From Providencia alcalifaciens (GTDB lineage Bacteria > Pseudomonadota > Gammaproteobacteria > Enterobacterales > Enterobacteriaceae), in the NCBI RefSeq assembly GCF_915403165.1, contig NZ_OU659204.1:2666001-2730000 (forward strand): 64,000 nucleotides of DNA, in the 5' to 3' direction. Under the pieces are notes generated by a model. That model was not told where the DNA came from. It did not search any database and saw nothing but the letters and a program-made list of their open reading frames with translations. Position numbers and translations under genes: made by a program. This document shows, piece by piece, positions 19,199-28,386 of the stretch (positions are counted from its first letter, which is position 1; each line of letters begins with the position of its first letter).

Positions 19199-20356
19199 AT
19201 GATGAATGAGCAACTTAACAGTACTGGATTCAAGCCAAAAAAATCGGTCGCCTTATCAGGTGTAACCGCTGGCAATACTGCACTTTGTACCGTGGGTCGA
19301 AATGGTAATGACCTCCACTATCGAGGCTATGATATCCACGATTTAGCCACTCAGTGTGAATATGAAGAGGTGGCTTATTTACTGATCCACGATAAACTTC
19401 CTAACCGCACTGAATTGTCGGCGTACAAAGAAAAACTTAAGCCCCTAAGAGGCTTGCCGACAAATGTAAAACAAACATTAGAATCCATTCCTGCCAATAC
19501 GCACCCAATGGATGTCATTCGTACTGGCGTTTCGATGATGGGTTGTGTATTACCAGAAAAAGATGTGCATACAGTCGCTGGAGCTAAAGATATTGCCGAC
19601 CGATTACTCGCGTCTCTGGGTTCCATTTTGCTGTATTGGTACCACTTTAGTCACCATGGTCGCCGAATTGAAACCATGACTGACGATGACTCCATTGGCG
19701 CACACTTTTTACATCTGTTACACGGTAAAAAACCTTCTGCTCAGTGGGAAAAATTCATGCATATCGCCTCTATTTTATATGCAGAACATGAGTTTAACGC
19801 CTCGACATTTGCAGCTCGCGTAATTGCTGGAACAGGCACCGATTTCTACTCCTCAATTACAGGCGCTATTGCGGCATTAAGGGGACCGAAACATGGTGGT
19901 GCCAATGAAGTCTCATTAGAAATTCAGCAACGTTATGCCTCTATTGAGGAGGCTGAACAAGATATTATGGCCCGAGTTAAAAACTCAGAAGTCATTATCG
20001 GCTTTGGTCACCCTGTATACACCTTGGCGGATCCCCGCCATCCAATCATCAAATCCGTCGCTCTGCAGCTTTCAGAGCAAAGTATGAATCGGCATTTGTA
20101 TACCATTGCAGATCATATTGAATCCGTTATGAAACGTGAAAAAAATATGTTTCCTAATCTCGATTGGTTCTCTGCAGTGGTTTATCACTTAATGGGGGTC
20201 CCTACTGCGATGTACACCCCATTATTTGCTATCGCACGGATTGCCGGATGGTCAGCTCATGTGATTGAACAACGCCAAGATAATAAAATTATTCGCCCTT
20301 CAGCCAACTACACGGGCCCAGAAAATAAACTCTTTGTTCCCATTGAACAGCGCTAA
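19199..20356 (+). CDS. prpC: 2-Methylcitrate synthase PrpC
   Basis: A 385-residue citrate-synthase-family enzyme condensing propionyl-CoA with oxaloacetate. Catalytic-region motifs include [11 protein letters not shown] (histidine), the second histidine in [16 protein letters not shown], and an aspartate/arginine C-terminal segment ending in RPSANYTGP. The short length without the long N-terminal domain of GltA fits PrpC. AAGGA precedes the start. It lies between prpB and prpD in the same orientation. Confidence 0.94.
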   Translation: MMNEQLNSTGFKPKKSVALSGVTAGNTALCTVGRNGNDLHYRGYDIHDLATQCEYEEVAYLLIHDKLPNRTELSAYKEKLKPLRGLPTNVKQTLESIPANTHPMDVIRTGVSMMGCVLPEKDVHTVAGAKDIADRLLASLGSILLYWYHFSHHGRRIETMTDDDSIGAHFLHLLHGKKPSAQWEKFMHIASILYAEHEFNASTFAARVIAGTGTDFYSSITGAIAALRGPKHGGANEVSLEIQQRYASIEEAEQDIMARVKNSEVIIGFGHPVYTLADPRHPIIKSVALQLSEQSMNRHLYTIADHIESVMKREKNMFPNLDWFSAVVYHLMGVPTAMYTPLFAIARIAGWSAHVIEQRQDNKIIRPSANYTGPENKLFVPIEQR

Positions 20357-20370
20357 TTAAGGTAAAAATA

Positions 20371-21825
20371 ATGACCACGCAAAATCAAACGGCTCCACAT
20401 GTTCAATTTGATAAAGTGATGACGGACATTGTCGATTATGTTCTTGATTTCCCTATCACTTCAACGTTAGCTTACGATACTGCCTATTATTGTTTACTGG
20501 ATACGCTAGGCTGTGGAATGGAATCCCTTGAATATCCGGCTTGCAAAAAGTTATTAGGCCCTATAGTTCCAGGTACACACGTCCCAAATGGCACCAAAGT
20601 TCCCGGAACACAGTTTCAATTAGACCCGGTGCAAGGGGCATTTAATATTGGAACCTTATGCCGCTGGTTAGACTTCAACGATACTTGGTTAGCTGCGGAA
20701 TGGGGACATCCCTCCGATAACCTCGGTGGCATTTTAGCCACAGCCGATTGGCTTTCCCGTGAAAATCTCGCTAAGGGCAAAAAACCGTTAGTGATCCGTG
20801 ATGTCCTCACCGCCATGATCAAAGCTCATGAAATTCAAGGCTGCATCGCCCTCGAAAACGCGTTTAATAAGGTCGGTCTTGACCATGTTATTCTGGTCAA
20901 AGTGGCCTCAACTGCGGTCGTGGCTCAAATGCTAGGACTCTCCCGGGAGCAAATTCTCAATGCGGTTTCCCTTGCATGGGTTGATGGTCATAGCTTGCGT
21001 ACCTATCGACACACGCCAAACACAGGCTCCCGTAAATCATGGGCAGCAGGTGATGCCACCTCTCGTGCAGTTCGCTTGGCGCTTATGGCGCAAAAAGGCG
21101 AAATGGGCTATCCAACCGCATTAACCGCAAAAACATGGGGCTTTTACGACTCTCTGTTCCGTGGTCAACCGTTTAAATTCCAGCGACCTTATGGCTCTTA
21201 TGTGATGGAAAATGTATTGTTCAAAATTTCTTTTCCGGCAGAGTTTCACGCTCAAACCGCAGTTGAAGCCGCTTTACAACTGCATGAGCGCCTTAACTCA
21301 ATGGGAAAAACTGCTGACGATATCGAGTCTATCTCAATTCGTACCCATGAAGCTTGCGTGCGCATCATTGATAAACAAGGCCCATTACAGAACCCAGCAG
21401 ACCGCGATCATTGCATTCAATATATGGTGGCAGTTCCGCTTATTTTTGGTCGCCTCACTGCATCTGACTATGAGGATAGTATCGCTCAAGATAGCCGAAT
21501 TGATGCGCTACGTGCCAAAATGCATTGTCATGAAGACCCTCAGTTTACGCAGGATTATCATGACCCGGAAAAACGCTCTATCACCAATGGTCTGACTATC
21601 ACATTAAAAGATGGGCAAACCTTGAATGAGGTCGTGATTGAATACCCTGTTGGCCACAAACGCCGCCGCTCAGAAGGTATGCCACTATTACTCAAAAAGT
21701 TCAGAACCAACTTAGCGCGCCAATTCCCAGAGGCTCAACAATTGCGAATTTTATCAGCATCATTGGATAAGCCATTGTTTGAGAATATGCCTGTTAATGA
21801 ATTTCTCGACTTATGGGTGATTTAG
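20371..21825 (+). CDS. prpD: 2-Methylcitrate dehydratase PrpD
   Basis: A 484-residue MmgE/PrpD-family dehydratase, nearly equal in length to E. coli PrpD. It shows the family segments [20 protein letters not shown] near residue 93 and [14 protein letters not shown] near 226. It converts 2-methylcitrate to 2-methyl-cis-aconitate without an iron-sulfur cluster. It begins 14 bp after prpC. No prpE (propionyl-CoA synthetase) follows, so activation of propionate must come from another gene. Confidence 0.94.
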   Translation: MTTQNQTAPHVQFDKVMTDIVDYVLDFPITSTLAYDTAYYCLLDTLGCGMESLEYPACKKLLGPIVPGTHVPNGTKVPGTQFQLDPVQGAFNIGTLCRWLDFNDTWLAAEWGHPSDNLGGILATADWLSRENLAKGKKPLVIRDVLTAMIKAHEIQGCIALENAFNKVGLDHVILVKVASTAVVAQMLGLSREQILNAVSLAWVDGHSLRTYRHTPNTGSRKSWAAGDATSRAVRLALMAQKGEMGYPTALTAKTWGFYDSLFRGQPFKFQRPYGSYVMENVLFKISFPAEFHAQTAVEAALQLHERLNSMGKTADDIESISIRTHEACVRIIDKQGPLQNPADRDHCIQYMVAVPLIFGRLTASDYEDSIAQDSRIDALRAKMHCHEDPQFTQDYHDPEKRSITNGLTITLKDGQTLNEVVIEYPVGHKRRRSEGMPLLLKKFRTNLARQFPEAQQLRILSASLDKPLFENMPVNEFLDLWVI

Positions 21826-21846
21826 TTTTGTTATTTTTTTGATTTA

Positions 21847-21891
21847 CAGACAGTCAAAGGCTCCACGCTATCGAATACCATTGACTGTCTG
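21847..21891 (+). terminator. Hairpin after prpD
   Basis: CAGACAGTCAA (21847-21857) pairs perfectly with TTGACTGTCTG (21881-21891). Only a short T-rich tail follows, so termination may be partial. Confidence 0.6.
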
Positions 21892-21911
21892 TTCATTGCA
21901 AATACCACGGT

Positions 21912-22079
21912 TTATGGCATTTGTGGCACAAGTGTAGAAATATCATCTTGTCCCGTGACAATATTTTCCGCTGGAACTAATGACACCATCACTTCTTCTC
22001 TTAACTTTTCGACCTCTTCATCAATCTCTTGACGCATTTCTGGTGAACATTTTTCTAATAACTCGTTTAACGTAGCCAT
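21912..22079 (-). CDS. Short putative antitoxin partner, HTH-less
   Basis: A 55-residue ORF overlapping the end of the RelE/HigB-like toxin gene by 13 bp in another frame, the usual toxin-then-antitoxin arrangement. Its N-terminal half (MATLNELLEKCSPEMRQEID) resembles the start of HigA-type antitoxins, which read as LxELLxxxSPE followed by a charged helix. The helix-turn-helix that should follow is absent: the protein ends at LVPQMP. It may be a truncated antitoxin remnant or a short antitoxin that neutralises without binding DNA. Coding status is supported by overlap and resemblance only. Confidence 0.6.
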   Translation of the reverse strand: MATLNELLEKCSPEMRQEIDEEVEKLREEVMVSLVPAENIVTGQDDISTLVPQMP

Positions 22080-22435
22080 AACCCCTCCGGTTTCACTAAG
22101 TGGGATGCATATTCTGCATCTGCTGATTTAATCAACTTGATATAAAACTGATTTTCATCACAACCTTTTTTATTGCCTGCACATAACACAATTCCACAAC
22201 TTCTTGGATCAAACGCAAAACAGACTCGAATGGGTACCCCCGAAACTTGGATCCTGAGTTCTTTCATATGAATAAATTTAGAAAGTTGTAATCTATCTGC
22301 ATAAGGGCGTCCTAAATGGGGCCCATATTCAGAAAGGATCAAAAGCATCGAAAGTACCTTCTTTTTCACTTGATAGTTTTGAATTTCTAACCAATCGTCA
22401 AACAAAATCCTCGTTCTTATCGTCCATGTCAACAA
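22067..22435 (-). CDS. RelE/HigB-like (Gp49 family) toxin
   Basis: A 122-residue protein with the pattern of Gp49/HigB-type mRNA-cleaving toxins: LLILSEYGPHLGRPYADRL, then MKELRIQVSGVPIRVCFAFD, then VLCAGNKKG and a C-terminal ADAEYASHL. Such toxins cleave ribosome-bound mRNA. I use the TTG at 22435, preceded by AAGGAG with suitable spacing. Open frame continues to 22516, but those residues are hydrophobic and unlike the family. The partner gene overlaps its end and is unusually short. Confidence 0.8.
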   Translation of the reverse strand: MLTWTIRTRILFDDWLEIQNYQVKKKVLSMLLILSEYGPHLGRPYADRLQLSKFIHMKELRIQVSGVPIRVCFAFDPRSCGIVLCAGNKKGCDENQFYIKLIKSADAEYASHLVKPEGLWLR

Positions 22436-22705
22436 AACAAATCTCCTTACTTTAAGAAAAAAACTCAACTCTCTGGTTATTAAGAAAAACTCATTTTCTA
22501 AAAAAATAAAAATCAAATAACCGATTAAACACGGGACATGGCTGTTATAACCAAAAAATTAAGTAGATTAAATAAAAAAAGAAACTCGATAAAATGAATG
22601 GAATGCGCTTCGCAGAAATCGTGGCAAGAATAAAACAGACGAGATAATATCAAAGTAAATTATTAAGTTTTATTTGCTTATTTTAATTGTAATAAAAACA
22701 AAAAA

Positions 22706-22728
22706 GCCCCAGTTTACTCAACTAGGGC
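22706..22728 (-). terminator. Terminator of dbpA
   Basis: Reading the minus strand, GCCCTAGTT and AACTGGGGC pair with one G-U around a five-base loop and are followed by a run of T. It lies 24 bp past the dbpA stop. Confidence 0.85.
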
Positions 22729-22751
22729 CTCAAATACGTAGGTTTAGGAAT

Positions 22752-24134
22752 TTACTTTAGCAATCTCGCTCTCACTGATTTGCCTTTGATTTTACCTTGC
22801 TGTAATTGCTTCCACGCTTTGTTTGCCACTGATTTTTTAATCGCAACGTAGGCATGAATTGGGTGAATCGCGATTTTACCAATATCATCACCTTCTAGAC
22901 CAACGTCACCGGTCAATGCGCCTAAAATATCTCCAGGACGTATTTTCGCTTTTTTACCGCCATCTAGGCATAAGGTTACCCATTGGGCTTCTAATGGCGT
23001 AATGCGTAGCCCTGTCGGCTCAGCTAGCCAATTCAGCTTCATGTTAAGCATCTCTTCGAGCACATTTGCGCGTTGAGCTTCTTCTGGTGAGCATAGGCTT
23101 ATTGCTAAGCCGCTTTGTCCTGCACGAGCTGTACGACCAATGCGGTGAACATGCACTTCAGGATCCCAAGACAACTCAAAGTTAATCACCATTTCCAATG
23201 CTTTAATGTCTAAACCCCGAGACGCCACATCCGTCGCAACTAAAACTCGGCTGCTACCATTGGCAAATTGGACTAAGGTTTGGTCTCGATCACGCTGTTC
23301 CATATCACCATGCAATACTAAGACACTTTGACGGCTATCCATTAGAGCATCATATACCGCCTGACAATCCTTTTTTGTGTTACAAAACACGACACAAGAA
23401 GCCGGCTGTTCACGGCTTAGTAGCTTTTGCAGTAAATCAATTTTGTCATGTCGAGACACTTCATAAAACTGCTGTTCCACATCAGGTAGTTCGTTAACAG
23501 AATTGATTTCAATGGTTTGTGGATTATTTTGGATGCGTTGGCTAATTGTCGCAATACTATCCGGCCATGTTGCTGAGAATAAAAGTGTTTGTCTATCTTC
23601 TGGTGCGAAAGAGATTACTGCGTCAATATCATCCGCAAACCCCATATCTAACATGCGGTCAGCTTCATCAAGTACCAGTGTCTGTAAATGATCTAACTGC
23701 ACCGTTTCTTTATGTAAGTGGTCAAGCAAACGTCCCGGTGTTGCCACTAAAATATGAGCTGCATGTACTAAAGAATCACGCTGAACACTAAAAGGTACAC
23801 CGCCACATAAGGTTAAAATTTTGAGGTTAGGAATATAACGCGCTAAACGACGTAATTCATTCGCGACTTGATCCGCTAATTCTCTTGTTGGGCATAAAAC
23901 AAGGGATTGTGTATTAAAGTTTTTTGCATCAATACGTTGTAATAGCCCTAGGCCAAAAGCAGCCGTTTTTCCACTCCCTGTCTTAGCTTGAGCTCGCACA
24001 TCTTTGCCAGCAAGGATAGCGGGTAATGCCGATTCTTGAATTGGGGTCATGGTTAAAAAGCCCAATTCATTGAGATTGGAGAGTTGCTCCGCAGGAAGCG
24101 CATTTAGTTCAGCAAATGAAGTCACAGTTAACAT
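22752..24134 (-). CDS. dbpA: ATP-dependent RNA helicase DbpA
   Basis: A 460-residue DEAD-box helicase with Q motif (MTPIQ), motif I AKTGSGKT, DEAD (LDEADRMLD), SAT, and motif VI HRIGRTARAG. The C-terminal RNA-binding domain (about 385-460, from RPGDILGALTGDVGLEG on) is the one that directs DbpA to hairpin 92 of 23S rRNA for 50S assembly. I take the ATG at 24134, which matches the E. coli N-terminus (xxFxxLNxLPxxQLxNLNELG); the frame is open nine codons further. Confidence 0.93.
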   Translation of the reverse strand: MLTVTSFAELNALPAEQLSNLNELGFLTMTPIQESALPAILAGKDVRAQAKTGSGKTAAFGLGLLQRIDAKNFNTQSLVLCPTRELADQVANELRRLARYIPNLKILTLCGGVPFSVQRDSLVHAAHILVATPGRLLDHLHKETVQLDHLQTLVLDEADRMLDMGFADDIDAVISFAPEDRQTLLFSATWPDSIATISQRIQNNPQTIEINSVNELPDVEQQFYEVSRHDKIDLLQKLLSREQPASCVVFCNTKKDCQAVYDALMDSRQSVLVLHGDMEQRDRDQTLVQFANGSSRVLVATDVASRGLDIKALEMVINFELSWDPEVHVHRIGRTARAGQSGLAISLCSPEEAQRANVLEEMLNMKLNWLAEPTGLRITPLEAQWVTLCLDGGKKAKIRPGDILGALTGDVGLEGDDIGKIAIHPIHAYVAIKKSVANKAWKQLQQGKIKGKSVRARLLK

Positions 24135-24189
24135 TCCGAATAAAATAAAAGAGATCATCACGAGGGATCATAGCCCCTCGCACATGATA

Positions 24190-25230
24190 CTAAAAAATAA
24201 ATTGATAGCGAGTTTGGCTGGTATAAATATGATTAGCTTTGGCAATAATAGGGTTTTCGCCATCTGATTCTGTATGTTCTAAACCATCAAATGGGTATTG
24301 TGGAGCCAACACTACCCCAGAGAATGGCGTATAGGTTTTGCTTTTACCTAAAACGGAGATTAAATGGTTCCCCGTATACAAATGGATTGCAGGTGATGTA
24401 CTCACCATATTCATTTGCACATCACCATTGGGAGAGCCCAATGTCGCCACAATTTGTCGCCCATCAACGACTGACTCATCAAACACAAAAGTATGGTCGT
24501 ATCCACCTACCGCTTGTTGCTCTTCATCTTGTAAAAAGTCAAAACCAATGCGTTTCTTTTTCCTAAAGTCGAAATAAGTGTCAGTGACTTCACGCCATTC
24601 CCCCGTTGGGAGCCCTTCACTATCCTGCGGCAAGAAATACACAGCCTGCATTTGGAGATCATGCTCAAATGCAGTGCGATCAGACTGTTCACCCGCAAGA
24701 TTAAAATAGGTGTAATTAGTCAAGTTAACAGGGCAATCTTGGTTACATTGATATCGGTAATTAATGACCACTTGGTTATCGTCAGTGAGCTCATAATGCA
24801 CTTCAACTTTTAACTCCCCCGGAAAACCTTGGTCACCATCAGAAGAGACAAGGGTAAAAATCGCTTGCTGCTGGTCAGGCTGAGCGATTGACCATACTCG
24901 ATAACTGAAGTTATCATTCCCACCATGCAGACAATGTGCACCTTGATTATGTGCAAGTTGATACTTACATCCTTCAAGGTCAAAAGTGGAATTTGCAATG
25001 CGATTTGCGACTCGCCCTACCGTTGCGCCAAAATAGACTCGCTGCTCCATTTGAGCAGCCATATTAGGTGAACCTAAAATGATATCGCGTTTACCACTCG
25101 CCAACGGTAATATACAGCTCACCCAGCTGGCACCTAAACTACTCAAAATAACTTTCAGTCCCTGTTTATTTGTGAGTGCTACGACCTTCGGTGTGCGTAG
25201 AGTGTGACGTTGTTGCTTGGTAAACTGCAT
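24190..25230 (-). CDS. Galactose mutarotase-like protein with altered active site
   Basis: A 346-residue protein with the full aldose 1-epimerase (GalM) fold signatures: GRVANRIANSTFDLEG, HCLHGG with the first active-site histidine, and GYDHTFVFD with the conserved Asp. Two residues that are catalytic in GalM are changed. The second histidine in the usual NLTNH segment is Tyr (NLTNYTYFNLAG), and the Glu of the usual LETQ segment near the C-terminus is Ala (VLAPQYPFDG). It may act on a different sugar or have a non-enzymatic role. It does not lie in a gal operon; its neighbours are dbpA and a CDF exporter. Confidence 0.8.
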   Translation of the reverse strand: MQFTKQQRHTLRTPKVVALTNKQGLKVILSSLGASWVSCILPLASGKRDIILGSPNMAAQMEQRVYFGATVGRVANRIANSTFDLEGCKYQLAHNQGAHCLHGGNDNFSYRVWSIAQPDQQQAIFTLVSSDGDQGFPGELKVEVHYELTDDNQVVINYRYQCNQDCPVNLTNYTYFNLAGEQSDRTAFEHDLQMQAVYFLPQDSEGLPTGEWREVTDTYFDFRKKKRIGFDFLQDEEQQAVGGYDHTFVFDESVVDGRQIVATLGSPNGDVQMNMVSTSPAIHLYTGNHLISVLGKSKTYTPFSGVVLAPQYPFDGLEHTESDGENPIIAKANHIYTSQTRYQFIF

Positions 25231-25317
25231 TTTTCCTTAATATTCCTTATATTTCCACTTATCGTGTAACCAACATAATTTAACAATAATAAAACGAATT
25301 CTCGATAACGTAAAAAG

Positions 25318-25350
25318 AAAAAAGCTGAGCGCATAATACGTCAGCTTTTT
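25318..25350 (-). terminator. Terminator of the CDF gene
   Basis: On the minus strand a stem of AAAAAGCTGA with TCAGCTTTTT, 12-base loop, ends in a T run. It follows the CDF stop codon by 28 bp. Confidence 0.9.
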
Positions 25351-25378
25351 CAAAAATGCTTAATACTTATTCTAGGAA

Positions 25379-26308
25379 TCAATGCAAACAATCTTTATCG
25401 TAAGGATCTAAGTGGGTCATAACATCCAGTATTTGTGGATTTTTCATTAACTGTTTCCGTACGTTCACAGCAATATCATGCCCTTCTAGAATTGTCATTT
25501 GGCCATCTAATTCTAAGTGAACATCCACGAGGAAAAAGTCGCCAGATTTGCGTGTTTTCAAATCATGGAATCCTTTAACGCCCGGAATACCTCGAAGAAC
25601 ATCGCTGATTTGTTCGAGTGTTTCTTCATCAGCCCCTTTATCCATTAAATCTTGCATAGACTGATAAGTGAATTTGAACCCCATACGGAAAACGAATGTC
25701 CCCACAATTAAAGCGGCAATGGGGTCAAGAATGCGGATACCGCATAAACTACCAATAATCCCGATAGCGACCACTAATGAAGAGGCTGCATCAGAACGTG
25801 CATGCCAAGCATTCGCCACTAACATGCTTGAATTTACTTTATTTGCCACATGGAGCATGTAGCGGAATAAGCCTTCTTTCGCAACCAAAGCTGTTAGTGC
25901 AGCGACTAATGCAATCGTATGAACTTCTGGGATTAAGTCTGGGTTAATCATTTTTTCGACCGCGGACCACCCCATCCCCACACCTACGATCAACAAAATA
26001 ATCCCTAAAATAAGGGATGCCCCATTTTCATAACGAAAATGGCCATATGGGTGGTCAGCATCAGGTTTTTTATGACTTTTTTTATTCGCAATAAGGACAA
26101 CAAAGTCTGCAACTAAATCCGAAAGTGTATGAATACCATCAGCAATTAATCCTGATGAGTGAGAAAATATACCGACAATAATTTGCCAAATAGACAACAG
26201 TGTATTTACAGCCACACTGATCAATGTACTTTTTTTTGCGGCTTTAAATTTCTCTTGTTGTAATTCGAATTCATTTTTCCCAGAAGCTGGAATTTCATGT
26301 TTATGCAT
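25379..26308 (-). CDS. Cation diffusion facilitator (CDF) metal exporter
   Basis: A 309-residue CDF protein with six predicted helices and a C-terminal cytoplasmic ferredoxin-like domain (about 215-309). The membrane metal site reads HTLSD in helix 2 and HARSD in helix 5, a two-His/two-Asp arrangement typical of zinc-selective members rather than the Asp-rich helix 2 site of FieF/YiiP. Metal specificity remains an inference. Its promoter region carries weak Fur-like sequences, for instance around 26331-26349 with 13 of 19 matches. It is divergent from uspF. Confidence 0.87.
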   Translation of the reverse strand: MHKHEIPASGKNEFELQQEKFKAAKKSTLISVAVNTLLSIWQIIVGIFSHSSGLIADGIHTLSDLVADFVVLIANKKSHKKPDADHPYGHFRYENGASLILGIILLIVGVGMGWSAVEKMINPDLIPEVHTIALVAALTALVAKEGLFRYMLHVANKVNSSMLVANAWHARSDAASSLVVAIGIIGSLCGIRILDPIAALIVGTFVFRMGFKFTYQSMQDLMDKGADEETLEQISDVLRGIPGVKGFHDLKTRKSGDFFLVDVHLELDGQMTILEGHDIAVNVRKQLMKNPQILDVMTHLDPYDKDCLH

Positions 26309-26685
26309 AGTTTATTTTCTTAATGAAAAACAAAATAATTATCATTTAAATATAGTTTATTTTCAATGACTTAATTGACCTCAATGATATTCTCATATTA
26401 TTTGTTAAATGTCCCATAATAAATTGTAAACAATTGATTTCATTGATTGAGAATGGTTATTCTTTATTTTTCTATCCCTGATAAGGTAAAATGCCATAAT
26501 CAGATAAAAGCCATAAATAGAAGATATTCATGACTAGCCTATCCTCTATTATAGATAGAGTGTAGGTTTATCTTTATTAGATAGCCATTCTCCTGTGAAT
26601 CCAACGTCACAAAATCATAAGTGTAATATGACTTATAAAATGATAGGTATATAATCAAATTAAAATAACAAATGAAGAGGTGGCT
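26309..26685. other. Divergent promoter region CDF/uspF
   Basis: This 377-bp gap holds the promoters of both divergent genes. It is AT-rich, with weak Fur-like stretches near 26331-26349 and around GAGAATGGTTATTC at 26448-26461. I see no coding region. Confidence 0.5.
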
Positions 26686-27123
26686 ATGTATAAGAAAATA
26701 TTGGTTCCTATTGATCTGTTAGAAGATGATTTAAATTCAAACATCATCAAACATGTGGAAGATTTGGCAACACTAGGTAAGCCTGAGATTCATTTTTTCT
26801 CGGTGATCCCGAGTGTAGAATTGTTTTTTGGTATTGAAGTCGCTATTTTACCTGAAAGTCATAAAAATTCGGCTGAGCGTGCAACACTCGCAATGCGGGC
26901 ATTAGAAGAAGTGATCAAAGATACTAAAATTCCAGACTCTCAAATTACATGCCAAGTAAGCATTGGTTCAGCAAAAGATGAAATTTTAGATTACGCAAAA
27001 ACCATTAATGCTGACCTGATTGTCGTCGGTTCTCATCATCCAAGCACATCCACTTATTTATTAGGTTCGACTGCATCCGCCATTGTGCGTCATGCTCAAA
27101 CATCAGTGTTTGTCGTTCGTTAA
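26686..27123 (+). CDS. uspF: Universal stress protein UspF-like
   Basis: A 145-residue UspA-fold protein. The nucleotide-binding signatures are LVPIDL at the N-terminus and the C-terminal VVGSHHPSTSTYLLGSTAS, a G-2x-G-9x-G(S/T) type motif. It aligns best with E. coli UspF (HVE..A, FF.VIPS, SHxPxxxTYLLGSxA). Family members bind ATP and are induced by stress. GAAGAGG lies five bases before the ATG at 26686; a GTG two codons upstream overlaps that ribosome site. Confidence 0.88.
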   Translation: MYKKILVPIDLLEDDLNSNIIKHVEDLATLGKPEIHFFSVIPSVELFFGIEVAILPESHKNSAERATLAMRALEEVIKDTKIPDSQITCQVSIGSAKDEILDYAKTINADLIVVGSHHPSTSTYLLGSTASAIVRHAQTSVFVVR

Positions 27124-27143
27124 TCTAAAGCTTATAAAATAAT

Positions 27144-27178
27144 AATGCCGCACCAAAGAAAACTGATGCGGCATTTTT
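27144..27178 (+). terminator. Terminator between uspF and ecotin gene
   Basis: AATGCCGCA (27144-27152) pairs with TGCGGCATT (27167-27175) and is followed by T residues on the plus strand. It separates convergent uspF and eco. Confidence 0.9.
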
Positions 27179-27183
27179 ATGCA

Positions 27184-27663
27184 TTATTTCTTAGCAGAGT
27201 TCATTAATTTATCGTCTGTCGACCAAATACGGTATTTCACTTCCATATCTTTTGGCGCATAAACAACAATTGGGAGTTTGCTGTTATAACGAACAAATGC
27301 CTCATCACCTAACTGAGTGGTAATAAAGCGATCTTTTGCAGGTTCGCTACACGCCATCAACGTTGAAGCTGGTCCTTTCACTTCCTCTAGCTTGTAATAG
27401 TTGTAACCCCAACCCTCTAAGGTTTTTTCTTCTAAATCTCCTGAGAACCATTGACGGTTACAATCCGCTTTGATGGTTTTACCGATAACCAGCTCAACCA
27501 TGTAGTCATATTCATTTTGCTGAGTATCAAGCTGGATCACATGACGAGTCATACCCGATTCTGCTTTCGGGTATGGCGCGATCTTTCCTAAATCTTCAGT
27601 CGCCATTGCACAAGAAGACACTGCCACCGCAGCCATTACAGACAAAATCGCTTTTTTCATCAT
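27184..27663 (-). CDS. eco: Ecotin, periplasmic serine protease inhibitor
   Basis: A 159-residue precursor with a cleavable signal peptide (about 1-21, ending AMA). The mature sequence follows ecotin throughout: IAPYPKAESGM, VELVIGKT, KTLEGWGYNYY, YNSKLPIVVYAP and VKYRIW. The reactive loop reads STLMAC, so Met is the likely P1 residue, as in E. coli ecotin, and the two cysteines for the loop disulfide are present. It is a dimeric pan-inhibitor of trypsin-fold proteases. Confidence 0.94.
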   Translation of the reverse strand: MMKKAILSVMAAVAVSSCAMATEDLGKIAPYPKAESGMTRHVIQLDTQQNEYDYMVELVIGKTIKADCNRQWFSGDLEEKTLEGWGYNYYKLEEVKGPASTLMACSEPAKDRFITTQLGDEAFVRYNSKLPIVVYAPKDMEVKYRIWSTDDKLMNSAKK

Positions 27664-27925
27664 AAAATTCCTATTGGTAAAAAAATAACAACATTAAAAA
27701 CTAGGGTTTGATACATAGTAGGTCAATTCAACCACTTTAATCACTATAGATGATTCTTAATTACAAAAATATAGATAACTCATTAATCCTTTAGTGATAA
27801 TACTTAATATTAGTATAAGGATCATAAAATTAATAAAAATTATGTAAATCTCCCCCAGAGATATGTACATAAAACAATCAATGGTTATACTGAAAGTGAG
27901 GCTTAATTCATTCTGAGGAGGTAGT

Positions 27926-28138
27926 ATGTTATCTGCTGATCAAGATTTAGTTTCACAATTAATCTCCACACATCCCCGCTTTCAATCTCTCTATGAGAAG
28001 CATCACCAGTTAGATAAAGAAATTAGCAAGCTTGAAGGGCCTTCAGGTGCCGGCTATAACGAACAGGTTGCCAAACTTAAAAAAGAAAAACTACATCTAA
28101 AAGATGAAATGCAGAGAATAATGCAAACCAGTCGATAA
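27926..28138 (+). CDS. YdcH-family (DUF465) small protein
   Basis: A 70-residue, highly charged helical protein with the DUF465/YdcH pattern: HPRFQSLYEKHHQLDKEI followed by KLKKEKLHLKDEM. It is predicted to form a helical hairpin or coiled coil. The role of the family is unknown. A strong GAGGAGG lies before the ATG. The 3' untranslated region up to the terminator at 28285 is unusually long and structured. Confidence 0.88.
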   Translation: MLSADQDLVSQLISTHPRFQSLYEKHHQLDKEISKLEGPSGAGYNEQVAKLKKEKLHLKDEMQRIMQTSR

Positions 28139-28252
28139 GGTGCCTTTAAGCTACAGATAATCTTACTTTATCAAGTAACATTGGAGTCTTAGCTTCAGTG
28201 CATTTGGCTCCAATAAAGCTAGCTGCAAGACAATTGACGATAATTCAGTGTT

Positions 28253-28285
28253 AATGGCATAAGAAATTTCTCTTATGCCATTTTT
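28253..28285 (+). terminator. Intrinsic terminator downstream of ydcH-like gene
   Basis: TGGCATAAGA (28255-28264) pairs perfectly with TCTTATGCCA (28271-28280), followed by five T. It lies 115 bp beyond the YdcH-family stop codon. Confidence 0.9.
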
Positions 28286-28347
28286 GTTATTAATAAGGGC
28301 AAAAAATGCTTTTATATTGATTTAATCGTCTATGAATAATCACCTTA

Positions 28348-28370
28348 AAGATATATATTAAATATACCTT
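28348..28370. promoter_or_regulatory. NsrR-type operator upstream of ygbA
   Basis: An 11-1-11 inverted repeat with half sites AAGATATATAT and AAATATACCTT (9 of 11 complementary) fits the NsrR nitric-oxide repressor pattern AAGATGyATTT. It is 16 bp before the ygbA start; E. coli ygbA is a known NsrR target. Confidence 0.75.
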
Positions 28371-28386
28371 TAAATGTGGGGAAGCG

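Noticed and set aside
22593..22649. 18-codon ORF upstream of the toxin gene (MNGMRFAEIVARIKQTR)
   Set aside because: Too short, with no ribosome site or family; it could be a gene remnant, but there is nothing to support it.
26309..26685. Functional Fur box controlling the CDF gene
   Set aside because: The best alignment reaches only 13 of 19 consensus bases, compared with 17 of 19 at hemP, so it is noted only as weak.
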